Assembly: GCA_002173415.2 (NCBI GenBank)
Contig: NHNK02000009.1
Location: 62,001-126,000, forward strand
From: Marinomonas agarivorans
GTDB taxonomy: Bacteria; Pseudomonadota; Gammaproteobacteria; Pseudomonadales; Marinomonadaceae
Direction of reading: 5' to 3'
Length of the DNA: 64,000 nucleotides
Part shown: positions 34,968-45,427 of the stretch, piece by piece
Position numbering within the stretch: the first letter of the stretch is position 1
Layout: every line of letters begins with the position of its first letter
Notes under the pieces: model-generated
Database searches by the model: none
Told to the model about the DNA's origin: nothing
The model's input: the letters and a program-made list of their open reading frames with translations, nothing else
Position numbers and translations under genes: made by a program

Positions 34968-35537
34968 ATGTACTGGAAAATTCTTACCGCACTCACGCTT
35001 GCCATTTTTTTAAGTGGCTGTACTAAGACAACCCATTTTTTAACAATTAACCCGATCACAAGCGAGCCAACGGCAGAGTTCAGCAATGTACATCAAATAC
35101 AGGTTATCACTGATTCACAAGTGAAAGACAATATTGGCTCTATTGATACTGTGTTAAAGAAGCAAGCTGACTTGATATTGGCTAACGACCTTGAAGAAAG
35201 AGTCAACACAAAAGTAATAAAGGGTTTAGAGTCTTTAGGGTTTACACCTTTTCAAGGCGCTTTACCAGCAGCAAAACTTGAGGTAAACATCACACAACTG
35301 GATTATGTTACAGAAGTAAAAAGCGTCAACTCTTTAGCAACAGTTCAATTTTCAATTCGTGCTACGCTGACTGCCGACGGTAAAGTTTACAAAGGCAATT
35401 ACAAATCAGAAATGACCGATGAGTTCACAGCTTTACCTAGCCGCGCCAAAGTAGAAGAGACGATAAGCAAAATCACAGGGCAAACTATTGATAGACTGTT
35501 GAACGACCCTAACATACGAATTTTATTGCAAAAATAA
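34968..35537 (+). CDS. YajG-family lipoprotein
   Basis: About 189 aa from the ATG at 34968, chosen because AAGAGG lies 6 bp upstream and it begins a proper lipoprotein signal (MYWKILTALTLAIFLSGC, lipobox LSGC with the acylated Cys at residue 18). The mature part matches the YajG family (PF03923): VHQIQVITDSQVKDNIGSI and SIRATLTADGKVYKGNYKSE. The role is unknown; membership of the outer or inner membrane is not certain (Thr at +2 favours the outer membrane). It stands alone between the tRNA array and alaA. Confidence 0.88.
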   Translation: MYWKILTALTLAIFLSGCTKTTHFLTINPITSEPTAEFSNVHQIQVITDSQVKDNIGSIDTVLKKQADLILANDLEERVNTKVIKGLESLGFTPFQGALPAAKLEVNITQLDYVTEVKSVNSLATVQFSIRATLTADGKVYKGNYKSEMTDEFTALPSRAKVEETISKITGQTIDRLLNDPNIRILLQK

Positions 35538-35544
35538 CATCTAA

Positions 35545-35572
35545 TGGGCGACCTCTCTTAGAAGACCGCCCA
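35545..35572 (+). terminator. Possible terminator after yajG-like gene
   Basis: TGGGCG / CGCCCA with an imperfect inner stem, 8 bp beyond the stop. Ts follow only after a short AT-rich gap, so the call is tentative. Confidence 0.45.
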
Positions 35573-35689
35573 ATTATTTGTATTTTTTCAATGAAGTCTT
35601 ACAAATATCCCCTCTCCCCTCTGTTTTTCAACCATAAGTCACGATAAAGTAAAAAGATCATTTTTTTATTTTCAGTAAGGCTTCACAAG

Positions 35690-36904
35690 ATGCAAATTCG
35701 TAAATCAAATAAACTTGCCAATATTTATTATGAAATTCGCGGCCCAGTGTTAAAAGAAGCAATGAAAATGGAAGATGAAGGTCAAAGAATATTAAAACTC
35801 AATATTGGCAACCCTGCCCCGTTTGGCTTTGAGGCCCCAGATGAAATATTGGTAGATATGATCCACAATCTACCTGACGCTCAAGGTTATTGCGATTCAA
35901 AAGGACTATACTCCGCTCGTAAGGCAATAATGCAGAAATACCAAGCCATGGGGATTAAATCCATCGATGTAAACGATATCTGGATTGGCAATGGTGTGAG
36001 TGAGTTAATTGTTATGACAATGCAGGCTTTGCTAAATGATGGCGATGAAATTCTTATTCCTGCGCCAGACTATCCTCTATGGACTGCTGCGGCAACATTA
36101 TCAGGTGGTTATGTGCGCCATTATTTATGTGACAGAGAGTCAGACTGGGAACCTGATATACAAGACATCAAATCCAAAATATCAAACAAAACAAAGGCCA
36201 TAGTTTTAATTAACCCCAACAACCCTACTGGCGCTGTTTATAGCAGAGAAGTTATTGAAGAAATTATTGATATCGCAGAACAACATAACTTAATTATTTT
36301 TTCTGATGAAATTTACGACGCAATTCTATATGACGATGCCGTTCACATTCCAACCGCCACCTTAACTGACAATCGAGTTCTGTGCATTACATTTGGAGGG
36401 TTATCAAAAGTATATCGTTCTGCTGGTTTTCGTTCAGGATGGATGCTACTAACTGGGCCAAAACACAAAGCCTCTGACTATGTTGACGGCTTAGATATGC
36501 TTGCTTCGATGAGACTGTGCTCAAACGTCCCTGCTCAACATGCGATTCAAACTGCTCTGGGAGGTTACCAAAGCATTCAAGAACTTATCAAACCAGAAGG
36601 TCGCTTATATGAACAGCGTCAAGCAGCATGGGAAATATTAGACAGCATTCCTGGTGTAGATTGCTTCAAACCCAAGGGGGCGCTGTATCTATTTCCAAGG
36701 TTAGATCCTACGATATATCAAATTAAAGATGACGTTCAGCTCGTATTGGATTTTTTGCAACAAGAAAAGGTGCTCTTAGTGCATGGAACAGGTTTTAACT
36801 GGCCCACCCCTGATCATGTCAGAATTGTCTTCCTGCCCCATGTGAAAGACATGACTGCAGCAATGGAGCGTTTTGCCGACTTTTTGTCTCGCATTAGAAA
36901 CTAA
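35690..36904 (+). CDS. alaA: Glutamate-pyruvate aminotransferase AlaA
   Basis: PLP-dependent class I aminotransferase making alanine from pyruvate and glutamate. 404 aa, the same length as E. coli AlaA, and highly similar in pattern: GPVLKEAMKMEDEGQRILKL, NIGNPAPFGF, LINPNNPTGAVYS (N178), IFSDEIYDAI (D206, Y209) and GLSKVYRSAGFRSGW with the Schiff-base lysine K240. It is convergent with pdxB; the two are separated by a 12-bp stem-loop. Confidence 0.96.
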   Translation: MQIRKSNKLANIYYEIRGPVLKEAMKMEDEGQRILKLNIGNPAPFGFEAPDEILVDMIHNLPDAQGYCDSKGLYSARKAIMQKYQAMGIKSIDVNDIWIGNGVSELIVMTMQALLNDGDEILIPAPDYPLWTAAATLSGGYVRHYLCDRESDWEPDIQDIKSKISNKTKAIVLINPNNPTGAVYSREVIEEIIDIAEQHNLIIFSDEIYDAILYDDAVHIPTATLTDNRVLCITFGGLSKVYRSAGFRSGWMLLTGPKHKASDYVDGLDMLASMRLCSNVPAQHAIQTALGGYQSIQELIKPEGRLYEQRQAAWEILDSIPGVDCFKPKGALYLFPRLDPTIYQIKDDVQLVLDFLQQEKVLLVHGTGFNWPTPDHVRIVFLPHVKDMTAAMERFADFLSRIRN

Positions 36905-36918
36905 CCGGCAAATAACCT

Positions 36919-36954
36919 CTCGCATCAATACCTAATGAATAATATTGATGCGAG
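36919..36954. repeat. 12-bp inverted repeat between alaA and pdxB
   Basis: CTCGCATCAATA (36919-36930) pairs exactly with TATTGATGCGAG (36943-36954). It lies between two convergent genes and probably ends both transcripts, though neither side has a clean T-run. Confidence 0.6.
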
Positions 36955-36959
36955 GTGTG

Positions 36960-38126
36960 TTATATCGAAAAACCAGTTGCTTTATAAACGTCGCAATGTT
37001 TTCCCACAACACAACAGGTAGAAAGCTCATCCCTTTCGCTATAGTGTTTGCGTAAAAGATCAAATGCAGCACCTTGAGTATTTCCTACTCGGAGACTTTG
37101 AAATAACGCTTTGCGCATATTGGCATCATCTCGAGTAAGATTGTAAATAGCATGGCAGGTCCGCGATATTTCTAAGTGTAAATCCCCCACATTGCCAGCA
37201 AGCTCTAGTTGTTTTATCAACCCTGTAGATAGAACATCTTGTAACGCCACTTTTTGAGCAATATCAAAGCATTTACAAAAGGCCTTATAAACCATCCATG
37301 ACCCCTTTTCTCGCCCTTGCAGGCTATAACCAGCTATATGAGGAGTAGCAATATCAACTTCTTGCATCAAATCTAGGTTTATATTGGGTTCGTTATCCCA
37401 AACATCAAAAATTAACGAAACTTCTCCACCCAACTCTTGCTTCCTTTGCATCAGAGCATGCTCATCAATTACACCTCCACGACCAGCATTGATGATGCTC
37501 GTATTGGGGGCTAAATTTTTCAACATCTGTTCATTCAGCATATGCTGAGTTGGAAAGTCTCCATCCGTCGTTAAGGGTGTATGCAATACAATAACTTCAG
37601 ACTGTAGCGCCTCATGCAGATCAACAAAATGAATCGTTTTATCCGTATGAACCCCGTTAGCATATTCTATTGCCTTAAAAGGATCATAGACAGAAAGAGA
37701 GCAACCAAGTTGAGCAAGGCGTTGATGGACCTCCATACCAACATTTCCGTATCCAATGATACTGATTTTAGATGTCAGCCAAGAAAGCCCTTTCTCTTCA
37801 TACAAATAACTTAATGCACTCATCACATAATCTGCTACAGCGTGTGCATTACAGCCGGGCGCATTGGCAAAATCAATTTTATTCAGCGACAAATAATCTA
37901 CATCAATATGATCTATACCAATAGTGGCGCTACCAACAAAACGGATATTTGTATCCTTTAATAACTCTTCATTTACTTTTGTAACTGAGCGAACTAACAA
38001 GGCATCAGCATCATATGCCAGCAGTTGCTCATTAGTCAGAGTGCGACCATTAACATAAACAACCTCTCCTAAAGGAGCAAATAGCTCTGCAACTTTAGGC
38101 ATATTTTCATCGGCAACTATTTTCAT
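36960..38126 (-). CDS. pdxB: 4-phosphoerythronate dehydrogenase
   Basis: NAD-dependent D-2-hydroxyacid dehydrogenase of the DXP-dependent pyridoxal phosphate pathway; 388 aa. The NAD fold has IIGYGNVGMEVHQRL, the motif INAGRGGVIDEHAL carries the active-site Arg neighbourhood, and the catalytic His is in ATPHIAGYS. The C-terminal 90 residues are the PdxB dimerisation domain, distinguishing it from SerA. It is 14 bp downstream of epmC on the same strand. PLP made by this pathway serves AlaA, GlyA, GcvP and PabC in the same window. Confidence 0.95.
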   Translation of the reverse strand: MKIVADENMPKVAELFAPLGEVVYVNGRTLTNEQLLAYDADALLVRSVTKVNEELLKDTNIRFVGSATIGIDHIDVDYLSLNKIDFANAPGCNAHAVADYVMSALSYLYEEKGLSWLTSKISIIGYGNVGMEVHQRLAQLGCSLSVYDPFKAIEYANGVHTDKTIHFVDLHEALQSEVIVLHTPLTTDGDFPTQHMLNEQMLKNLAPNTSIINAGRGGVIDEHALMQRKQELGGEVSLIFDVWDNEPNINLDLMQEVDIATPHIAGYSLQGREKGSWMVYKAFCKCFDIAQKVALQDVLSTGLIKQLELAGNVGDLHLEISRTCHAIYNLTRDDANMRKALFQSLRVGNTQGAAFDLLRKHYSERDELSTCCVVGKHCDVYKATGFSI

Positions 38127-38140
38127 AAACTATAAAATAT

Positions 38141-38770
38141 CTAATGAAGCGCATGATTTAGCCATGCTAATACTTGTTTTTCTGTGGCACATTGAATATT
38201 TCTATATGCCAACAGAGCTTGAATAAAAAGATACGCTCTTTTGGGCATTTTCATGACTAAGGCCTTACTCTCATCAAAAGAACAATAAGCATAAACTTGC
38301 TTTTCTACTAACCGTTCAAACGGCCTTCTATCGTAATCAGGTAATGACAAATTATCGACGCTTACTTGAAATGGCAAACCTGCAGCAAGGTGAAACAAAC
38401 ACTCAATAGCTTGAGGCTTTATTTCTACTGTTTCAAATTTTTTTTGCTTTTCCAGATCCCTATCATCAGCTTCATACCAGTAACCATAATCTGGCAAGGC
38501 CCTACGTTGTTCGCCTGCAATGACCCAGTGGCTAATTTCATGTAACGCACTTGATATGAAGTTGTCGCGAAAGTAAATAACAGCACATGATTCATCGCTA
38601 CCGTTTTCTGTCACTGGTGCATATTCCTTTACTGGTGAATAGTACGGTTCATCTGCACCACCCTGTAGTCGCGTAGCAAAAGTAGAAAAGAAGGTAGCAG
38701 CAAAAATATGAATAAGTTGTTCAGAAGAATGAATGGAGGTTATTGCTGATGAGGTATGCAAACTAGACAA
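38141..38770 (-). CDS. epmC: Elongation factor P hydroxylase
   Basis: Hydroxylates the beta-lysylated lysine of EF-P, the last step of that modification. 209 aa, matching the YfcM/EpmC family: GGADEPYYSP, YFRDNFISSALHEISHW with the HExxH metal site (H77, E78, H81), and VEIKPQAIECLF. The neighbouring pdxB is a common partner. EpmA, EpmB and efp are not in the window. Confidence 0.95.
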   Translation of the reverse strand: MSSLHTSSAITSIHSSEQLIHIFAATFFSTFATRLQGGADEPYYSPVKEYAPVTENGSDESCAVIYFRDNFISSALHEISHWVIAGEQRRALPDYGYWYEADDRDLEKQKKFETVEIKPQAIECLFHLAAGLPFQVSVDNLSLPDYDRRPFERLVEKQVYAYCSFDESKALVMKMPKRAYLFIQALLAYRNIQCATEKQVLAWLNHALH

Positions 38771-38786
38771 CTTTTAATAATGATCC

Positions 38787-38821
38787 ATAAAAAACATGGG
38801 AGTTAAAGTACTCCTCCCATG
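38787..38821 (-). terminator. Terminator after gcvT
   Basis: CATGGGAG / CTCCCATG, 8-bp stem and 11-nt loop, followed on the minus strand by six Ts. It separates gcvT from epmC. Confidence 0.75.
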
Positions 38822-38861
38822 CAACATAAACAAGTGTTTTCTCGCTATAACCCTCTCTCTA

Positions 38862-39971
38862 TTACCCTCTAAAGTAACGTGCTGGGACGAAAGGCATTTT
38901 AGCAAGCTGTAATGGGATTTTTTTACCTCTAAGTAAAGCGAATACGTTTTCCTTATCGGCTGCCGTTTCAATATACGCCATCACAATAGGAGCCCCAAGG
39001 GAGGGTGCAAAACCACCACTTGTCACTTTGCCAACAACAATGCCATTCGCGTCAACAATTTCAACGCCTTCCCGAACAGGCGCCTTACCTTCAACAATAA
39101 AACCAAAACGCTTTCGAGTAATGTCAGTAGATGTTGTCGCATTGGGCAGCTGAGACAAGATTATATCTGCACCAGCAAAACCACCTTCTCTTTCGCCCTC
39201 TTGTCTTCTATTTTTTTGAATGGCCCAGGTTAGAGAAGCTTCCGCTGGTGTGGTTGTTTCGTCAATATCATGTCCGTATAAACACAGCCCTGCCTCTAAT
39301 CTTAGAGAGTCTCTGGCTCCTAAACCAATCCATTCAACGTCTTGGTGCGTCAACAAGGCCTCAGAAAAATCAACGGCAACTGAATCGGCAACAGAGATTT
39401 CGTAACCATCTTCTCCTGTATAACCAGAACAACTTACCCATACCTCTTGACCATTCCAAACAAACTTTTTGCTCTGCATAAAGGTCATTTGCGCAACATC
39501 GGGAATCATCTTTGTAAGCACTGCTCTGGCTTTAGGCCCCTGCAATGCTAGCAAAGATCGATCGGTAATAACCTGTACAGCATTATCACCTAATGCTGTT
39601 TTTAACAGAGCAATGTCTTGCTCTTTGCAGGCAGCGTTAACAACAACAAAAACCTCTTCTCCCCAATTAGCAAACATTAAGTCGTCTAAAATACCACCCT
39701 GATCATTGGTAAATAAACCATAGCGCTGAGTATGTAAAGCAAGCCCTTCAACATCAACGGGCATTATCTTTTCTAAATCTCTCTTAACATTAGGCCCTTT
39801 GAGCAAAACCTGCCCCATATGAGAGACATCAAATAACCCAGCATTTTCTCGCACCCACAAATGTTCTTTTTTTACGCCTAGTGGATATTGAACGGGCATC
39901 TCATACCCAGCAAACTCAACCATTCTGGCATCTGCTTTAATATGTTGAGCAAACAGTGCTGTTTTTTTCAT
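38862..39971 (-). CDS. gcvT: Glycine cleavage system aminomethyltransferase (T protein)
   Basis: Transfers the methylene group from the lipoyl arm of GcvH to tetrahydrofolate and releases ammonia. 369 aa. GCV_T signatures: MVEFAGYEMPVQYPLG at the start, AGLFDVSHMGQV, SCSGYTGEDGYEI, and LRLEAGLCLYGHDID. It is divergent from glyA-gcvH-gcvP across a 425-bp region with two copies of a 14-bp palindrome, so it is likely co-regulated with them. It ends at its own terminator. Confidence 0.97.
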   Translation of the reverse strand: MKKTALFAQHIKADARMVEFAGYEMPVQYPLGVKKEHLWVRENAGLFDVSHMGQVLLKGPNVKRDLEKIMPVDVEGLALHTQRYGLFTNDQGGILDDLMFANWGEEVFVVVNAACKEQDIALLKTALGDNAVQVITDRSLLALQGPKARAVLTKMIPDVAQMTFMQSKKFVWNGQEVWVSCSGYTGEDGYEISVADSVAVDFSEALLTHQDVEWIGLGARDSLRLEAGLCLYGHDIDETTTPAEASLTWAIQKNRRQEGEREGGFAGADIILSQLPNATTSTDITRKRFGFIVEGKAPVREGVEIVDANGIVVGKVTSGGFAPSLGAPIVMAYIETAADKENVFALLRGKKIPLQLAKMPFVPARYFRG

Positions 39972-40036
39972 ACAACCCTCTCTTATCTATTCGTTTTTCT
40001 TGCTTAATTTGGTTGTGAATAGAATAACCACAAATG

Positions 40037-40050
40037 TTTCCTATTGGAAA
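40037..40050. promoter_or_regulatory. Palindromic operator, gcvT-proximal copy
   Basis: TTTCCTATTGGAAA; read toward gcvT it is TTTCCAATAGGAAA, identical to the glyA copy. It lies 66 bp upstream of the gcvT ATG, and a possible -10 (TATTCT) follows 10 bp after it, so it would cover the -35 region. Confidence 0.6.
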
Positions 40051-40227
40051 TATTTTACTTTTAAAATCCATTTTTAAAGCAAAGGTAACTAAAAAGTCTA
40101 AAAATTCATTCAACCTTTAACAATTAAATTAAAGCTTAAAAAGCCCGAAAAATCGCATTTCATTAGTGTTTTCTTTGGCTATTGACCATCCGAAATAACG
40201 AAAAACACACCAATCGACAAAAACTTG
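40051..40227. other. Divergent region between gcvT and glyA
   Basis: AT-rich spacer between the two operators. I looked for a tandem glycine riboswitch here and saw none. No ORF with a ribosome site was found. Confidence 0.5.
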
Positions 40228-40241
40228 TTTCCAATAGGAAA
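40228..40241. promoter_or_regulatory. Palindromic operator, glyA-proximal copy
   Basis: TTTCCAATAGGAAA, with a possible -10 (TATGAT, 40251-40256) 9 bp after it, nearly the same geometry as at gcvT. The first six bases (TTTCCA) are 17 bp from that -10 and may be a poor -35, so a protein bound here should block or direct polymerase. Confidence 0.6.
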
Positions 40242-40396
40242 TTTTTTTCGTATGATGCAAAACAGGGTTGATTTATAAATATGATGATTGCGCCTCTTGT
40301 TAATATGATGATTTTTCATCGAATTAGAGCCTTTAAATGTATATGATACACAGCACTATTGGACAAGATGCACTATTATTTTATTGAGGATAAAAC

Positions 40397-41674
40397 ATGA
40401 CTAATACTGATGCTTTTTTTAGTCAATCGCTTGCAGAGCGTGACGCTGAGCTACTTACTACATTGAAAGATGAGCTAACGAGACAAGAAACTGGTATCGA
40501 ACTTATTGCTTCTGAAAATATTGTTTCGAAAGCCGTTATGGAAGCTCAAGGCTCAGTACTCACCAACAAATACGCAGAAGGTTATCCTGAGCGTCGTTAT
40601 TACGGTGGCTGTGAAGTTGTCGATATCACGGAAAAACTGGCAATTGACCGAGCCAAAAAACTTTTCAACTGCGAGTTTGTAAATGTTCAGCCACATTCAG
40701 GTGCGCAAGCAAACGGAGCGGTAATGTTAGCGCTTTTACAACCCGGCGACACTATCTTAGGAATGTCTCTTTCTGCTGGTGGACACTTAACACATGGGGC
40801 AGCACCAGCACAGTCAGGAAAATGGTTTAATGCCATACAATATGGTGTTGATAAAGACACATTAGATATCGACTTTAATGAAGTTGAAATATTGGCTATT
40901 GAACACAAGCCAAAGCTCATTATTGCCGGTGGTTCTGCTATTCCTCGTACAATAGATTTCAAGCGTTTTAGACAGATTGCTGACAAAGTCGGTGCATATC
41001 TTATGGTTGATATGGCCCACATTGCCGGTCTAGTTGCCACAGGCGTTCACCCTTCTCCACTACCGTATGCCCATATTGTCACAACGACAACACATAAGAC
41101 CTTACGTGGCCCTCGTGGTGGCATGATTCTGAGTAACGACTTGGATATAGGTAAAAAAATCAATTCCGCAGTATTCCCAGGTTACCAAGGTGGTCCATTG
41201 ATGCATGTCATTGCAGCAAAAGCTGTGGCGTTCGGTGAAGCATTGCAACCTGAATTTACCGACTACATAAAGCAAGTTGTTTTAAATGCACAAACACTTG
41301 CTAAGGTCATGGTAGAGCGTGGTTGTGATGTTGTTACTGGCGGTACAGATACTCACTTAATGCTGGTTGATTTAAGACCTAAAGGGTTGAAAGGCAATGT
41401 TGCCGATCAAGCATTAGAGCGAGCTGGAATAACCTGTAATAAAAACGGTATTCCATTCGATACTGAGAAACCTATGATCACTTCTGGCATTCGTCTTGGA
41501 ACCCCAGCAGCAACAACTCGCGGTTTTGGGGTTGATGAGTTTACTAAAATTGGTCACTTAATCAGTGATGTTTTAGATGGTCTTGTTGAAAAACCAGAAG
41601 GAAATCCTGAGGTGGAGAAACGTGTACGAGCAGAAGTTATGGAACTATGTGCTCGTTTTCCACTTTATCGTTAG
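40397..41674 (+). CDS. glyA: Serine hydroxymethyltransferase
   Basis: PLP enzyme interconverting serine and glycine with methylene-tetrahydrofolate; 425 aa. The Schiff-base lysine is K234 in [14 protein letters not shown]; other marks are [19 protein letters not shown], the TNKYAEGYP loop and [12 protein letters not shown]. It is the first gene of glyA-gcvH-gcvP, an order that joins glycine production and cleavage under one promoter. TGAGGA precedes the ATG. A second glyA copy for housekeeping use may exist elsewhere. Confidence 0.97.
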   Translation: MTNTDAFFSQSLAERDAELLTTLKDELTRQETGIELIASENIVSKAVMEAQGSVLTNKYAEGYPERRYYGGCEVVDITEKLAIDRAKKLFNCEFVNVQPHSGAQANGAVMLALLQPGDTILGMSLSAGGHLTHGAAPAQSGKWFNAIQYGVDKDTLDIDFNEVEILAIEHKPKLIIAGGSAIPRTIDFKRFRQIADKVGAYLMVDMAHIAGLVATGVHPSPLPYAHIVTTTTHKTLRGPRGGMILSNDLDIGKKINSAVFPGYQGGPLMHVIAAKAVAFGEALQPEFTDYIKQVVLNAQTLAKVMVERGCDVVTGGTDTHLMLVDLRPKGLKGNVADQALERAGITCNKNGIPFDTEKPMITSGIRLGTPAATTRGFGVDEFTKIGHLISDVLDGLVEKPEGNPEVEKRVRAEVMELCARFPLYR

Positions 41675-41698
41675 TAATCTATTTATTGTTAACCACCA

Positions 41699-41719
41699 GG
41701 TAGAGAAATACTCTCTACC
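41699..41719 (+). promoter_or_regulatory. Stem-loop between glyA and gcvH
   Basis: GGTAGAGA / TCTCTACC with a 5-nt loop and no T-run. It may mark an mRNA processing or stability boundary between glyA and the gcv genes. Confidence 0.45.
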
Positions 41720-41751
41720 ATGTAATACAAACTGAATTTTAAGAGGCTTTT

Positions 41752-42138
41752 ATGAGCAACACTCCAACAAATTTAAAGTATGCTGAATCTCATGAGTGGG
41801 TTTTAGATAACGGCGACGGCACAGTAACCATCGGCATTACTGATCACGCTCAAGAACTTTTAGGCGATGTGGTTTATGTTGAATTACCAGAGGTTGGTGG
41901 ACAAACAGTTGCCACTGAACAGTTCTCTCTTGTTGAATCAGTAAAAGCAGCCTCAGACATCTATGCTCCCGTTTCTGGAGAAATCATAGCAATTAACGAA
42001 GCATTAGATGATACGCCTGAACTAATTAATGATTCTCCGTTTGATGATGCATGGATAGTTAAAATTAAGCTGTCTGATACAACTGAATTAGACAAATTAT
42101 TAGATGCTGATGGCTATCAGTCATCCATTTCTGAATAA
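41752..42138 (+). CDS. gcvH: Glycine cleavage system H protein
   Basis: Lipoylated shuttle protein carrying the aminomethyl group between GcvP, GcvT and dihydrolipoamide dehydrogenase. 128 aa, the usual length. The lipoyl lysine is K65 in [21 protein letters not shown] at the start and [12 protein letters not shown] are family marks. AGAGGC precedes the ATG. It is 77 bp after glyA and 89 bp before gcvP. Confidence 0.97.
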   Translation: MSNTPTNLKYAESHEWVLDNGDGTVTIGITDHAQELLGDVVYVELPEVGGQTVATEQFSLVESVKAASDIYAPVSGEIIAINEALDDTPELINDSPFDDAWIVKIKLSDTTELDKLLDADGYQSSISE

Positions 42139-42227
42139 AAACAGAAATACTATTTTCTGATTAAAGCCTTTCTAATTTCTAGGAAGGCCATTCTATTATT
42201 TTATCGATTTTTGAAGGTGTTGCCGTC

Positions 42228-45128
42228 ATGGTTTCGTATGCTTCCAATTCTTCTAGTAATAGCGCTTCTAGCACGTTAGCAGCTTTATCAAACAACAATG
42301 AGTTTATCGCTCGTCATATTGGCCCAGATAAAGCGGAACAACAAAAGATGCTCGATGCCATTGGCGTTAGCACGATGGAAGACTTAATTGAGAAAACTAT
42401 CCCTAAAGCAATTCGTGTGGCTAATTTAGATTTAAGCGATTTGCCAACATCTGAAACGGATGCGTTGACTCAGTTGAAGGAAATAGCCAGTCAAAATACG
42501 ATTACTCGTTCCTACATTGGCATGGGTTACCATGATACGTTTGTACCGAACCCTATTTTACGCAATGTGCTAGAAAACCCCGGTTGGTACACTGCTTACA
42601 CACCCTATCAGCCTGAAATATCCCAAGGTAGACTAGAAGCTTTATTGAACTTTCAGCAATTGGTAATTGACCTTACTGGCATGGAGATTTCTAATGCCTC
42701 CTTGCTTGATGAAGCTACTGCCGCGGCAGAAGCAATGACATTAATGCAAAGGTCGAATCGAAAAAAATCCGACACACTGTTTGTTGCCAACAATGTTCTA
42801 CCTCAAACCATTGATGTGATAAGAACAAGAGCAGAATTGCTTGGTGTAAACCTTGTCATCGACAGCGTTGACCAGTTATCTAATTATGATGTTTTTGGTG
42901 CCATTATTCAGTACCCAGGTACAGATGGCAAAGTAGAAGACATTTCAGCAACAATTAATGAATGCCATAAGCAAAATGCCCTTGTTTCAGTTGCGGTCGA
43001 CCTATTATCACTTGTATTAATGAAGTCACCGGGGGAACTTGGTGCTGATATTGTGATTGGTTGTGCACAGCGTTTTGGTGTGCCAATGGGCTTTGGCGGA
43101 CCTCATGCTGCGTTTTTAGCGACAAGAGATAAATTTAAGCGTTCAATGCCAGGCAGAGTTATCGGGGTTTCTGTTGATAGTCACGGTAATAAAGCACTTC
43201 GTATGGCGATGCAAACTCGAGAGCAACATATTCGCCGTGAAAAAGCGACGTCCAATATATGTACCGCTCAAGCCTTGTTAGCCATGATGGCCAGTTTTTA
43301 TGCGGTTTATCATGGGCCAGAGGGGTTACGTAAAATTGCTTCGCGCATTGCGGGCCTCACCCATCTACTTGCTCAACAGCTAACTAACAATGGGTTCCAA
43401 TGTAATAGCTCGCATTTTGACACACTTGTAATTAATACAGCATCGCAAACCAATGCCATCTACCAAAAAGCACAAGCCAAATTAATCAACCTATGGCAAC
43501 TTGATAGCGAACACCTATCTCTATCTTTGAATGAAACAACCTCATTCCAAGACCTAATTGATTTAGCAGATTGCTTCGATATAGAGCTAACGAAAACACA
43601 AATCGAAGAGCATGATCTTACTTTCGGTATTCCTGATACCTTGCTAAGAACTGACAGTATTCTTGAACATCCAGTATTCAACAGCCATCACAGTGAAACT
43701 GAATTGATGCGTTATATGCATCAGCTAGAAGTGAAAGATATCGCTCTTAATCAGAGTATGATTCCTCTTGGCTCGTGCACCATGAAGCTGAATGCAACCT
43801 CTGAAATGCTACCAGTAACATGGGCTGAATTTGGTCAAATACACCCTTTTGCCCCAGCAGAACAAACTCAGGGCTACCAAAAACTGCTCAATGAGCTTAT
43901 TCAAATGCTGTCAAAAGCCACGGGGTACGATACTGTTTCCTTACAGCCAAACTCTGGAGCTCAAGGTGAATACGCTGGTTTGATCGCAATTGACCGTTAT
44001 CAAAAATCCATCGGTCAAGGTCATAGAAATATTTGTTTGATCCCTAGCTCTGCTCATGGAACAAACCCAGCATCAGCCGCTTTAGCCGGTATGAAAGTGA
44101 TTATTGTGAAATGTGATGACGATGGCAATATCGACCTTGCAGATTTATCCGAAAAAGCAGAAGCGCACAAAGATGATCTAAGCTGCATCATGGTTACCTA
44201 CCCTTCAACCCACGGTGTGTTTGAAGAAGATATTAAAAAAGTGTGCGATATCGTCCATGCTCATGGCGGTCAGGTTTATATTGATGGCGCTAACTTAAAC
44301 GCGCTACTTGGTGTGGCTCCTCCAGGTTCGTTTGGTGGTGATGTTTCTCACTTAAACTTACATAAAACATTCTGTATTCCTCATGGCGGCGGTGGCCCAG
44401 GCATGGGACCGATCGGTGTTAAATCGCATTTGGCCCCCTTCTTACCTGGCCATGCAGTGACGCCAGTTATGAATATGGAAAACCAATATGGTGCTGTTTC
44501 AGCAGCGCCTTATGGTAGCGCCAGCATCTTAGTCATTACTTGGATGTATATAAAAATGATGGGGGATGCTGGATTGCAGTCGGCAACTCATCATGCCATT
44601 TTAAACGCTAATTACATTGCCAAACGTTTAGCGGATCACTATCCAGTGCTTTATACAGGTCGAAATAATACCGTTGCCCACGAGTGCATTATTGATATTC
44701 GTCCTTTAAAAGCCGCTTCTGGCATTTCTGAAGAAGACATTGCTAAACGTTTGATGGATTTTGGTTTCCATGCACCAACCATGTCGTTTCCTGTTGCTGG
44801 CACATTAATGATTGAGCCAACAGAGTCTGAGAATTTAGAAGAAATCGACCGTTTTTGTGATGCGATGATTCAAATTCGCAATGAGATTAAAAAAGTAGAG
44901 TCTGGTGACTGGACGTTAGAAGATAATCCTTTAGTTAACGCACCTCATACGGCGGATAGTTTATTAGCAACAGAGTGGCATCACAATTACTCACGTAAAG
45001 AAGCCGCTTACCCACTAAATTGGATTAAAGAGAGAAAGTACTGGCCTCCTGTAGGACGTGTTGACAATGTCTATGGTGACCGAAACCTATTCTGCGCTTG
45101 TCCTCCAATTGAGAGCTATGAAGAGTAA
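42228..45128 (+). CDS. gcvP: Glycine dehydrogenase (decarboxylating), P protein
   Basis: PLP-dependent decarboxylase of the glycine cleavage system; 966 aa, the fused single-chain type (N and C halves in one protein). N-terminal [17 protein letters not shown], the PLP lysine K713 in [20 protein letters not shown], and [15 protein letters not shown] are diagnostic. The first 18 residues are Ser/Asn/Ala-rich and probably disordered. It ends the operon at a strong terminator. GcvL (dihydrolipoamide dehydrogenase) is not here and is normally shared with pyruvate dehydrogenase. Confidence 0.97.
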   Translation: MVSYASNSSSNSASSTLAALSNNNEFIARHIGPDKAEQQKMLDAIGVSTMEDLIEKTIPKAIRVANLDLSDLPTSETDALTQLKEIASQNTITRSYIGMGYHDTFVPNPILRNVLENPGWYTAYTPYQPEISQGRLEALLNFQQLVIDLTGMEISNASLLDEATAAAEAMTLMQRSNRKKSDTLFVANNVLPQTIDVIRTRAELLGVNLVIDSVDQLSNYDVFGAIIQYPGTDGKVEDISATINECHKQNALVSVAVDLLSLVLMKSPGELGADIVIGCAQRFGVPMGFGGPHAAFLATRDKFKRSMPGRVIGVSVDSHGNKALRMAMQTREQHIRREKATSNICTAQALLAMMASFYAVYHGPEGLRKIASRIAGLTHLLAQQLTNNGFQCNSSHFDTLVINTASQTNAIYQKAQAKLINLWQLDSEHLSLSLNETTSFQDLIDLADCFDIELTKTQIEEHDLTFGIPDTLLRTDSILEHPVFNSHHSETELMRYMHQLEVKDIALNQSMIPLGSCTMKLNATSEMLPVTWAEFGQIHPFAPAEQTQGYQKLLNELIQMLSKATGYDTVSLQPNSGAQGEYAGLIAIDRYQKSIGQGHRNICLIPSSAHGTNPASAALAGMKVIIVKCDDDGNIDLADLSEKAEAHKDDLSCIMVTYPSTHGVFEEDIKKVCDIVHAHGGQVYIDGANLNALLGVAPPGSFGGDVSHLNLHKTFCIPHGGGGPGMGPIGVKSHLAPFLPGHAVTPVMNMENQYGAVSAAPYGSASILVITWMYIKMMGDAGLQSATHHAILNANYIAKRLADHYPVLYTGRNNTVAHECIIDIRPLKAASGISEEDIAKRLMDFGFHAPTMSFPVAGTLMIEPTESENLEEIDRFCDAMIQIRNEIKKVESGDWTLEDNPLVNAPHTADSLLATEWHHNYSRKEAAYPLNWIKERKYWPPVGRVDNVYGDRNLFCACPPIESYEE

Positions 45129-45152
45129 GCTGGGTAGAAAACACTAATCCGT

Positions 45153-45182
45153 AAAAAAGCACACTTCATAGTGTGCTTTTTT
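45153..45182 (+). terminator. Terminator after gcvP
   Basis: AAAAAGCACAC / GTGTGCTTTTT with a 6-nt loop and a T-run, 25 bp beyond the stop. It could also work on the opposite strand. Confidence 0.85.
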
Positions 45183-45427
45183 ATTTGGCGATTTAGTATC
45201 TAAAAACATAGCATCTTGAAGACTTAGACTAATCAAAATTACTGCCTATCTCTGCTGCCTCAAAAAATTCTTTCCTAGAGTTTCCTTGCTCATTTTTATG
45301 ATGATATTGAGTTTGAGGTGCCCTCTTCTTTGTGATTTTGTATTCAATTTATGTAATTTTGTTTAATGTTCGATCAAATCATATTCCCTATAATAGAGTA
45401 AATATTAAACAATTAAATTAAGCTAAT

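Noticed and set aside
40051-40227. Possible tandem glycine riboswitch before glyA-gcvHP
   Set aside because: The paired aptamer core motifs were not found; the region is plain AT-rich sequence with palindromic operators at both ends.
42166-42187. Hairpin between gcvH and gcvP
   Set aside because: The stem is short and interrupted, has no T-run, and is not clearly better than chance in this AT-rich spacer.
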